Shown: positions 30,214 to 36,455 of the stretch, in pieces
Layout of the letters: each line of letters opens with the position of its first letter
Numbering within the stretch: the stretch's first letter is position 1
Source of the DNA: a virus
Direction: 5' to 3' (one strand)
Virus record (IMG/VR): IMGVR_UViG_3300032157_000033
Location: 1-36,455 of that record
DNA: 36,455 nucleotides
Notes under the pieces: generated by a model
Told to the model about the DNA's origin: nothing
Database searches by the model: none
Seen by the model: the letters and a program-made list of their open reading frames with translations, nothing else
Program-made: the position numbers and the translations under genes

Positions 30214-30513
30214 CTAGGCCGTCCGCACCGCGTTGATCACCGTGAGTGCTCCGTCATCGATCTGGACTACCCGCTGGACTCGGTAGGCGACACCATCGGC
30301 GGTGAGGGCTGCCCCTTCGGCGAGGCCGGGCAGTGTCCCTGTCTTCACCGCGATGGTGACCACCTTCCCGTAGAACGTTGCGGCCTGGCCCGACTCGATC
30401 GACTCGTCCGCGATGTCGATCAGGCCCTTGACCGTGGTCGCTCCGAGCGTGACATCGAGACCGCCGCACGTGGCGATCAGGTCGTCGATGTCACTCGCCC
30501 GGAAGAACGTCAT
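30214..30513 (-). CDS. Head-tail joining protein (Phage_attach-like)
   Basis: A 99-aa protein starting MTFFRASDIDDLIATCGGLDV, followed by a small beta barrel (YGKVVTIAVKTGTLPG, VAYRVQRVVQIDDGALTVI). This matches the head-tail attachment family that includes lambda FII. It sits just before the tail terminator. No cleavage or catalytic site. Confidence 0.6.
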   Translation of the reverse strand: MTFFRASDIDDLIATCGGLDVTLGATTVKGLIDIADESIESGQAATFYGKVVTIAVKTGTLPGLAEGAALTADGVAYRVQRVVQIDDGALTVINAVRTA

Positions 30514-30517
30514 GACG

Positions 30518-30910
30518 TCAGCTCTGGTACTTCTGCTGCCCCGCGATGCAGACGGAGAACGTGAACGACGGCGAGGTGCCGCCGATCGTCGTCACGGCGC
30601 GGATCCAGCGCTTCGCCTGGCTCAGGTCGACGGTGATCGTCTGCTTCGACGCCGCCGTGGTGACCTGGGCGAACGTGGCCCCGGAGATGTCGGCGTAGGC
30701 GTCCGCACTGCCGTCGTCGTCCGAGTGCTGGAGCTTCACGGTCATCGTGGGCGTGGTGCCGGTGCCGGCCGCCGAGTCGAGGAACACGGCGGCGACGCCC
30801 TCGAGAGCCACGAGGTCGACGCCGGTGCCGTTCGCGGTGGTGGTGCGCGCGGCCGGCGGGAACAGGGAGTTGAAGATCCCTCGCACGAACGCGTTGATGG
30901 TCGCGGTCAT
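30518..30910 (-). CDS. Putative virion protein
   Basis: A 130-aa protein. Residues 25-125 read as a beta-rich domain (VDLVALEGVAAVFLDSAAG, TPTMTVKLQHSDDDGSADAY, FTFSVCIAGQQ), a pattern common in small phage head-associated proteins. Starts at the ATG 30910. It stops 4 nt before the head-tail joiner start. A decoration or head-completion role is likely, but no family is recognised with certainty. Confidence 0.5.
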   Translation of the reverse strand: MTATINAFVRGIFNSLFPPAARTTTANGTGVDLVALEGVAAVFLDSAAGTGTTPTMTVKLQHSDDDGSADAYADISGATFAQVTTAASKQTITVDLSQAKRWIRAVTTIGGTSPSFTFSVCIAGQQKYQS

Positions 30911-30965
30911 ATTGCTGTCTCCTGCCGCGCGAAGCGGCGTGCGGGTGTTGGGTTGTGCCCCGCGC

Positions 30966-31289
30966 TCAGCGGGGCTTCGACTTCCGGGATCCGGACTGCC
31001 GGCCGGCGAACTCGTGCGCCGGAGGTGCATCGCCAGGCTCGCCCTCGCCTTCGGGTTCGCCCTCGGGCGCGTCCCCGGGCCCGCTCTCGGGTTCCGACTC
31101 GGCCGGGGCCGGTTCGGACGGTTGAGCCTCGAGCGGGGCCGGCTCGGCCGCCGACTCGCCAACGGGGATCAGCCACCCCATGGCGACGCGGTAGCCGGCC
31201 CGCTTCTCGTCGAGCTCGACGACCTGGCCCTCGTAGACGTCGACGCCGCCTCCGAGGCAGTGGGATCGCTTCACGTGGAACTTGGGCAT
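30966..31289 (-). CDS. Small acidic head-region protein
   Basis: A 107-aa protein; GAGGAGAC precedes the ATG at 31289. The first 50 residues form a small beta unit (MPKFHVKRSHCLGGGVDVY, GQVVELDEKRAGYRVAMG), followed by a long Glu/Pro/Ala/Gly tail (ESEPESGPGDAPEGEPEGEG) and a basic end. Comparable to lambda FI-like or small head-completion proteins in its place and tail composition. Confidence 0.5.
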   Translation of the reverse strand: MPKFHVKRSHCLGGGVDVYEGQVVELDEKRAGYRVAMGWLIPVGESAAEPAPLEAQPSEPAPAESEPESGPGDAPEGEPEGEGEPGDAPPAHEFAGRQSGSRKSKPR

Positions 31290-31366
31290 GGGAGTCTCCT
31301 CGCTGGAGACCGCGCGGTCGGGGGCCGGCAGCTCGCGCCGCCGGTTCCCCCGCTCCGCTAGCGGTC

Positions 31367-33424
31367 TTACGCGACCTTGGCCGCCGTGGCCTTGCAGAAC
31401 GACTGGCCGTGGCGCAGCACGACGTCGCCGAGCTGCCAGCTGAAGAACTTCACCAGCCCGCTGCCGGCGGCGGTGTAGGGATCCACCGTGATCTCGATGT
31501 CGCCCCACATGCCCGCGACGACCTCCTGCCAGTTGCCGAACATGAAGCCGTGCTCATCCGCACCGGCGCCCAGGTTGCCGAGGACGTTGTTCGAGGCCAT
31601 GGCGGGGTAGCCGCCGATCTGCCCATCCTCGACACGGCCCGACCAGATGAACGCCGCCCCGGCCGCCGAGGCCATGAGGGTGGCCGCCAGACGGCTCGCG
31701 ATGCCGGGCGTGGTGATGAAGCCCAGCTTGCCCTTCAGGGCATTGGCGTTGCCCAGGGCCGCGATCATGTCCGTGCACTTGACCCACGTCGGCACGACGT
31801 TGGCCATGCCGACCGCGCCGACGTCCGGTGCCACGTAGATGCCGGTGAGCTCGCCGCCGGCGCCCTTGCCGTGGAACGCGCCGCGCTCGAAGGCGGCACC
31901 GTGACCCTCGGCCAGGTCCTGGCGGATCATCTGCTCGGAGTCGAAGGACGACTGGCGCAGCAGCTGCCGCGAGATCTGGCAGCCGCCGGCCATCGTCTTC
32001 GGCGCGAGCGTGACCGTGCCGGTGGCGACGTCGGTCGGGCTGACCGGGCTCGCCGGGTTCTCACCCGGCCAGGTCACCGTGACGGTGCCGGTCTGCTTCG
32101 GGAACGGGATGTTCCCGCCGGAGAGGCCGGAGAGCAGTCGGCCGCCCATGCGGAAGAGGACCGAGGCGTTCCGGAGGAACTCGATCAGCTCGCCGGGCTG
32201 GTCGAAGACGAGCTCGGCGCCCTTCGCCGCCTGGTTCGTCGTCATGGTGCGGCGCTCGATGTCGCCACCCATGCTGACGGGCAGGATGATGCCGCCCTGC
32301 GTCTGGATCCCGGAGTCGCGCTGGCGCTTCTCCAGGTGCTGGTGCACCTCGCCCTCGACGCCGTCGAACGTGGTGCCGTTCGCCACGCGCCGGCACAGCA
32401 TGTCCAGGGCGCGCGAGACGGAGTAGCGCTTCCGGTCCTTCGCCTTCAGGCCATCGAGGATCTCGGCGGCCGTGCCATTCGTCGGCACGCTCCTGCGCTC
32501 GCGCAGGATCTCGAGGCCGGCGTCCTTCAACGAGACGCCCCGCTCGATGAACTCGGCCGCGCGGTGTGCGACACCGTTCGACTCGCACAGCCGCACGAGC
32601 TCGGCGATCTCCTTGTTGCGGTCCGGGGGGGCACCGCCACCGTTCAGCGATCGCGTATCGACGCCGCCCGGAGCGGGGACCTCGGGGCTGGTCGCGGTGG
32701 CGCCAGCCGGGGGGGCTTCCTTGTTCGGCTCCATCTTGGGTTCCTCCGCTGCGGGGTTATCCGACTCCAGCTCGACGGGGTACTCGACCGAGCCCCCTGC
32801 CGAACGTCCGACCTTCGCGTTGGGATCCGCTGGAATGCTCACAATCGAGCCCTCCACCGGGGTCCAGCGTGTGACCAGGTACTCTTCCTTCTCCCCATTG
32901 GGGCCGGCGGGCTTCACCAGCTTCCACTTGCGCTTGATGTACCCGACCGAGATGAAGCGCCGGGTGCGGTCGTTCACGTCGCGCTCGATCTCCTGCGCCA
33001 GGGCGCTCTTCGAGAAGCGCAGCGCGCCCTTGAGCTTCGTGTCGTCGACGGTCGCGACCTCCTCGATCACGCCGACGTGCAGGAGCGGGTCGATGATCCC
33101 GGCCGCCATCTGGTCGAGGTTCCGCACGCCGTGCTCCAGGAGCAGCGAGAGCCCACTGCGCGCGTACGACATGTCGACGGCGCTCTTCTTGTGGCTCAGC
33201 GTCTCGATGCACCAGGACTTCTCGACCGGGTGCTCGGTGCTGAGGATGACGTCGTAGACGACGTCCTCACCGGCGGTCTCACCGTCGGCGCCAGCCAGCG
33301 CGCGCACGCGGCGGGTGCACTCGAGGATCGAGTACGTCACCACCTGGATCGGGAAGCTCTTCTGCTGGGCTTCCTGCTTCGCGCTCATCCGCGGGGTCCT
33401 CGCGTCCGGTTCGACTGCCATCAC
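31367..33424 (-). CDS. Fused prohead protease and major capsid protein (HK97 type)
   Basis: A 685-aa protein. Residues 20-215 are an HK97-type prohead protease: LLLEHGVRN with the catalytic His (98), RRFISVGYI with the Ser (159), and PVEGSIVSIPADPNAKVG, the family strand. A Glu/Pro/Ala/Gly linker (about 215-270) leads to a helical scaffold-like segment, then the capsid from about 380 to 685 (NIPFPKQTGTVTVTWPGENP, DLAEGHGAAFERGAFHGKGA). GTG at 33424 and ATG at 33421 start the frame; ATG at 33388 with GAGG upstream is an alternative. Self-cleavage would release the capsid during maturation. Such fusions are known but less common than separate genes. Confidence 0.9.
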   Translation of the reverse strand: MMAVEPDARTPRMSAKQEAQQKSFPIQVVTYSILECTRRVRALAGADGETAGEDVVYDVILSTEHPVEKSWCIETLSHKKSAVDMSYARSGLSLLLEHGVRNLDQMAAGIIDPLLHVGVIEEVATVDDTKLKGALRFSKSALAQEIERDVNDRTRRFISVGYIKRKWKLVKPAGPNGEKEEYLVTRWTPVEGSIVSIPADPNAKVGRSAGGSVEYPVELESDNPAAEEPKMEPNKEAPPAGATATSPEVPAPGGVDTRSLNGGGAPPDRNKEIAELVRLCESNGVAHRAAEFIERGVSLKDAGLEILRERRSVPTNGTAAEILDGLKAKDRKRYSVSRALDMLCRRVANGTTFDGVEGEVHQHLEKRQRDSGIQTQGGIILPVSMGGDIERRTMTTNQAAKGAELVFDQPGELIEFLRNASVLFRMGGRLLSGLSGGNIPFPKQTGTVTVTWPGENPASPVSPTDVATGTVTLAPKTMAGGCQISRQLLRQSSFDSEQMIRQDLAEGHGAAFERGAFHGKGAGGELTGIYVAPDVGAVGMANVVPTWVKCTDMIAALGNANALKGKLGFITTPGIASRLAATLMASAAGAAFIWSGRVEDGQIGGYPAMASNNVLGNLGAGADEHGFMFGNWQEVVAGMWGDIEITVDPYTAAGSGLVKFFSWQLGDVVLRHGQSFCKATAAKVA

Positions 33425-33556
33425 CGGCCGGAGCCACTCGCGGGATGCCCGCGCGCTCCGACCTCACGGGCGTGACCTTGTGCGAGGCGAGAGCGCTGAC
33501 GCCATTACAGAATAACTTGAATGTTCCCCGCCCCCTCCGATGTGCATGCTGCGCGC
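33425..33556. promoter_or_regulatory. Divergent intergenic region, likely late promoters
   Basis: This 132-bp gap separates the leftward protease-capsid gene from the rightward joiner-portal genes. It includes an AT-rich patch (33505-33530, ATTACAGAATAACTTGAATG) that stands out from the GC-rich genome, and a minus-strand TGTAAT that could be a -10. No convincing -35 partner is visible for either direction, so a phage activator may be needed. Confidence 0.4.
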
Positions 33557-34093
33557 ATGCCGAATCTCAGCGCGCTGCCCGATACGATTACGAACGGGAC
33601 CTACGTCGCCTACACGAAGGCGTTCGCCGACTACCCCGCGAACGCGGGCTGGTCGATGGCGCTCCACATCGCGGGCAAGTCGAAGCTCTCAAAGAACGCG
33701 GTCACGAGCGGAGCGTCCTTCGTCGTGACGCTGGCCACCTCGGACACGGACGACCTCGAGCCCGGGCAGTACCAGTGGGTCGAGCGCGTCACCAATGGTG
33801 CGGAGGTCTACGACGCCGCCTGCGGGCAGCTGATCGTGAAGCCAAACCTCGCGACGGCCGCCCCAGGCGCACTGCAGACGTGGGAGGAGAAGACGCTGGC
33901 CGTTGTCGAGGCCGCGCTCTCCGGCAGCCTCACGAGTGACATCGAGACCTACCAGATCCACGGCCGGTCCGTCTCGCGGATGAGCCGCAGCGAGCTGCTG
34001 CGCATCCGGAACGCGCTCAAGGTGAGCATCCAGCGCCAGAGGAACGGCGGCAGGATCGGCCAGAACTTCCGCACGCGCTTCACGAGGTCCTAG
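33557..34093 (+). CDS. Head-tail connector candidate with gpW-like C-terminus
   Basis: A 178-aa protein. The start at ATG 33557 gives MPNLSALPDTITNGTYVAY; the frame is open from an ATG at 33521 as well. Residues 1-90 are a beta domain (GASFVVTLATSDTDDLEPGQ, YQWVERVTNG). Residues 110-170 read like gpW: SDIETYQIHGRSVSRMSRSE, then LLRIRNALKVSIQRQ. Lambda W joins the portal ring to the tail and lies directly before the portal gene B, as here. The N-terminal domain is an addition relative to the 68-aa lambda W. Confidence 0.55.
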   Translation: MPNLSALPDTITNGTYVAYTKAFADYPANAGWSMALHIAGKSKLSKNAVTSGASFVVTLATSDTDDLEPGQYQWVERVTNGAEVYDAACGQLIVKPNLATAAPGALQTWEEKTLAVVEAALSGSLTSDIETYQIHGRSVSRMSRSELLRIRNALKVSIQRQRNGGRIGQNFRTRFTRS

Positions 34094-34096
34094 ATC

Positions 34097-35746
34097 ATGG
34101 CGAAACTCCCGTTGTTCCAGCGCGCGATGGCGGCTTGGAAGGTCCTGAGCTCGGCCGAGCAGGCGGGGCGCGCCGGTGGTCACCGACCCACCCGCACCGT
34201 GCGCAGTGTCTACCGAGGGGCCGAGACCTCGCGGCTCTTCGGCGACTTCAACCCGCGCACCCAGCCGCCGGTCGAGGAGCTGCGCGGCGCACTGCGCACC
34301 CTGCGCGCGCGCGCGCGCGACCTCGGGCGCAACGAGGGCCTCGCAACCCAGTTCATCCGCCTGGCCACCACCAACGTGCTGGGCCCGCGCGGGATGCGTC
34401 TGCAGGCTCAGGTCCGTGACGCGAGCGGCAACCTGGACGAGCGCGCGAACGCGGTGATCGAGGCCGCCTGGAACCGGTGGCGCGCCCAGCGGGTGTCCAT
34501 CGACCGCCGAATGACGTTCTCGGCCTTCGAGCGCCTGTCCTTCCGCACGGCGATCACCGACGGCGAGACCTTCATCCGCCCGATCGTCGGCCCCGACGAA
34601 CCGCACGGCCTGTCGCTCCAGGGGCTGGACGCGGACGTGATCGACGACCGGCTGTCCACGTCGTTCCCCGTCGAGGGGAGCGAGGTCTGGCTGGGCGTCG
34701 AGGTGGACGGTGTGGGCCGCCCGCTCGCCTACCACGTCATGGAAGGCCTCTACTCGAACGCGTTCTACAGCCGGCAGACGGTGCGCGTGCCCGCGAGCGA
34801 GGTGCTCCACGCCTACATCTCGGAGCGCTTCAACCAGGCGCGCGGCATCTCGTGGTTCGCGCCGGCGATCGTGCCCGGGCAGCACCTGAACGGCTTCATC
34901 GAGGCGGTGCTCGTGGGGGCGCGCGCCGGCGCCGGGCAGATGGCATTCGTCGAGCAGACCGACGAGTCCCTTGCCGGCGCCGACGAGAGCCCCGACGGCG
35001 GCGCGGAGCCGGTCGAGACCGAGATCGAACCCGGCACGATTACGCGCCTGGCACCGGGCGAGAAACTCTCGGCGTTCACGCCGAGCCAGCCCTCCGACGC
35101 GTTCACCGACTTCACCAAGGACATCAAGCGCCACGTGGCGGCCTGCCTGGGTGTCAACTACGCCCAGCTGGCGAGTGACTACGCCGAGGCAAACTACTCG
35201 AGCATGCGCGCGGCCCAGCTCGTGGACCGCGACCTCTGGCGCGCGCTGCAGATCTGGTGGATCGAGGCCTTCCTGCAGCCGATCTTCGAACGCTGGCTGC
35301 AGGCGGCGATGCTCGCCGGCGAGCTGCCGCTGGACGGCCGCGACTGGCGCCGCTACACCGCGCACCGCTGGATCCCGCGCGGCTGGCCGTGGGTCGACCC
35401 GCTGAAGGACGTGCAGGCGTCCGAGATGGAGCTCGATCTGGGGCTCACCTCGGTTACGCGGATCCTCGCGGAGCGCGGCGAGGACATCGAGGACATCCTC
35501 GAGGAGCGTCGCGACGAGCAGCTGCTCGCGAAGCGCTACGGGCAGGACCTCCAGCGCGTGGCGAAAGCACCGAAGCCGGCGCCGCCGGACGAAGAGCAGG
35601 ACGACGACGAGGGCCAGGACGAGGAGGCCGGCGATGAGGCCGGCACGCGCCGCGCCGGTCCACGCGAGTCACTGCCCGCGGCGGTTGCCGCTCGAGTCAA
35701 CGGTCACGCCGGCGCCGCGCCGGCCCGCAACGGCAAGTCGCACTGA
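34097..35746 (+). CDS. Portal protein, lambda B family
   Basis: A 549-aa portal that starts 4 bp after the connector stop. Typical family elements are visible: ARDLGRNEGLATQFIRLATT near residue 74, FSAFERLSFRTAITDGETFI, SEVLHAYISERFNQARGISW, LGVNYAQLASDYAEANYSSM and VDPLKDVQASEMELDLGLTS near residue 435. It forms the dodecameric ring through which the terminase pumps DNA. The last 60 residues are acidic then basic and likely disordered. It pairs well with the GpA terminase, but lies on the opposite strand and almost half a genome unit away from it in linear order. Confidence 0.95.
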   Translation: MAKLPLFQRAMAAWKVLSSAEQAGRAGGHRPTRTVRSVYRGAETSRLFGDFNPRTQPPVEELRGALRTLRARARDLGRNEGLATQFIRLATTNVLGPRGMRLQAQVRDASGNLDERANAVIEAAWNRWRAQRVSIDRRMTFSAFERLSFRTAITDGETFIRPIVGPDEPHGLSLQGLDADVIDDRLSTSFPVEGSEVWLGVEVDGVGRPLAYHVMEGLYSNAFYSRQTVRVPASEVLHAYISERFNQARGISWFAPAIVPGQHLNGFIEAVLVGARAGAGQMAFVEQTDESLAGADESPDGGAEPVETEIEPGTITRLAPGEKLSAFTPSQPSDAFTDFTKDIKRHVAACLGVNYAQLASDYAEANYSSMRAAQLVDRDLWRALQIWWIEAFLQPIFERWLQAAMLAGELPLDGRDWRRYTAHRWIPRGWPWVDPLKDVQASEMELDLGLTSVTRILAERGEDIEDILEERRDEQLLAKRYGQDLQRVAKAPKPAPPDEEQDDDEGQDEEAGDEAGTRRAGPRESLPAAVAARVNGHAGAAPARNGKSH

Positions 35747-35786
35747 CCGCGCGGCGCCGGGCGCCGTCAACCGTAGGGAGGGAAGC

Positions 35787-36245
35787 ATGGGCTTCTTCAT
35801 GAAGAAGTATCCGAACGTCCTCACCGGGGCGTTCACGGCATCACAGGTGCGCGATTCGCTCGCGGTCCCCTGCCGGGGTGCGATCATGGTCGTCCAGCGA
35901 CTTCGCTCGGGTGCGAACGAGTCGGCCGCGGCGATCGCGTTCAAGGTCGGCAACCTCGCCAGCGGTACGTTCGTGAGCACCGCTGGACAAGGTTTCACGC
36001 AGCGGGGCACCGCGCCGGTCACGCTGCAGCAGGCGAACGGGCAGACCGTGGCGCTCTACTGCGGCGACCAGACGCTGGGAGCGGCGTTCTTGCCGTTCTT
36101 CATGGACTTCGTGGTCGCGTCGATCACCGCGCCGGGAGGAGGGCTCGCGTCCACGTTCGGGCTCGACCTCGAGGTCTGGTACGACAGCGACCCGGACATG
36201 GCGGTGCTGGCGCAGGTCAACCAGTCGAGCTACACGCCGGCCTGA
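35787..36245 (+). CDS. Small putative virion protein
   Basis: A 152-aa protein; AGGGAGGGAAGC lies before the ATG at 35787. It is beta-rich: SLAVPCRGAIMVVQRLRSG, SAAAIAFKVGNLASGTFVS, TVALYCGDQTLGAAFLPFF, LDLEVWYDSDPDM. No signal peptide or membrane helix. It ends the plus-strand operon after the portal. A head-decoration or neck role is possible; no family recognised. Confidence 0.5.
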   Translation: MGFFMKKYPNVLTGAFTASQVRDSLAVPCRGAIMVVQRLRSGANESAAAIAFKVGNLASGTFVSTAGQGFTQRGTAPVTLQQANGQTVALYCGDQTLGAAFLPFFMDFVVASITAPGGGLASTFGLDLEVWYDSDPDMAVLAQVNQSSYTPA

Positions 36246-36273
36246 TCCGACATGCTCCATCCGAACAAACGAA

Positions 36274-36303
36274 GCCCCCCGGCGGCGCGAGCTGCCGGGG
36301 GGC
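36274..36303. terminator. Bidirectional GC-rich hairpin terminator
   Basis: A perfect 10-bp stem GCCCCCCGGC / GCCGGGGGGC (36274-36283, 36294-36303) with a 10-nt loop. It lies between two convergent genes: the plus-strand virion gene ending at 36245 and the minus-strand ORF ending at 36331. T-runs are weak on both sides, but the placement is that of a shared terminator. Confidence 0.65.
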
Positions 36304-36330
36304 GATTCGATGCAGTGGGATCAGACGTGG

Positions 36331-36455
36331 CTACTCCCCGGTCAGGCCGAGGGAGAGCCCCTGCTGGCTACGATTGATGCCTTGGAGGAGTTCCTGCTTG
36401 TCGATGCTCCGAGTCGCAGCGCTCGCGTAGGACTGCACGCCAGCGATCGCGATGT
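36331..36455 (-). CDS. 3' end of small ORF crossing the window ends
   Basis: A minus-strand frame enters from the right edge and reads 40 residues (beginning IAIAGVQSYASAATRSIDKQ, ending SLGLTGE) to a TAG at 36331-36333. Read from position 19 through 1 to 36455 it stays in frame and makes a 47-aa protein. That protein would be the last gene of the toxin-antitoxin operon. It resembles no family I know. Confidence 0.5.
   Translation of the reverse strand, partial: IAIAGVQSYASAATRSIDKQELLQGINRSQQGLSLGLTGE

Noticed and set aside
30413-33475. A 1020-aa plus-strand open frame
   Set aside because: It is antisense to the protease-capsid and head genes, has Arg/Ala/Gly-dominated composition typical of GC-rich shadow frames, and no recognisable domain.
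33689-35365. A 558-aa minus-strand open frame
   Set aside because: It is antisense to the portal gene and shows the skewed composition of a shadow frame.
1-36455. CRISPR arrays, insertion sequences, rRNA
   Set aside because: No regular repeat-spacer pattern, transposase or rRNA-like sequence was seen.

Overview
The window looks like the genome of a lambda-like temperate siphophage from a GC-rich bacterium. It carries a GpA-type large terminase, a lambda B-type portal, a fused HK97-type protease/capsid protein, a tail tube, overlapping tail chaperones, a short tape measure, a large tail-tip protein, an amidase endolysin and a tyrosine integrase. The host is unknown. A phage CsrA, strong GC bias and a tRNA-Met-like attachment site fit a high-GC group that uses CsrA (for example some Proteobacteria or Planctomycetota), but this is inference. 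The two window ends appear to join in frame: a minus-strand ORF starting at 19 continues at 36455 and stops at 36331. There is one tRNA-type att core, internal and next to the integrase. Both point to a complete circular genome of about 36.5 kb opened at an arbitrary point.

Layout. (1) 35-1050, minus: a HigB-like toxin and XRE antitoxin pair, followed by a small ORF that crosses the window ends. (2) 1187-3992, minus: large terminase, a DUF4031 protein and small terminase, preceded by a repeat-rich 206-bp gap (cos candidate). (3) 4199-16444, minus: a long accessory and replication run in which most neighbours overlap by ATGA, GTGA or TGATG. It contains a large ParB-like protein, a VRR-NUC nuclease, a DUF1376-like protein, an Acb2/Tad1-like putative anti-defence protein, a CsrA-glycosyltransferase-methyltransferase cassette, a secreted glycoside-hydrolase-like protein and several small Cys-rich or membrane proteins. 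(4) 16490-19217: attP, integrase, a candidate leaderless repressor, a zinc-ribbon membrane protein, an Imm-like superinfection immunity protein and a Cro-like HTH protein. (5) 19366-33424, minus: the late morphogenesis operon, running from protease-capsid through head completion, tail tube, chaperones, tape measure and tail tip to lysis. (6) 33557-36245, plus: a head-tail joining candidate, the portal and a small putative virion protein, inverted relative to the rest of the head genes.

How it may work. Integration would use the tRNA-Met 3' half. The 17756-19217 block would control lysogeny and exclude superinfecting phages. The 4-16 kb operon would supply replication and host take-over functions: cyclic-nucleotide sequestration, CsrA-mediated RNA control and envelope modification. 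Packaging would use the GpA/small-terminase pair on a cos site. The most noteworthy parts are the Acb2/Tad1-like gene, the csrA-GT-MTase cassette with the secreted GHL15-like enzyme, the portal module inversion, the tail-terminator/jelly-roll fusion and the circular end joint. All calls come from reading the sequence; no database search was run.
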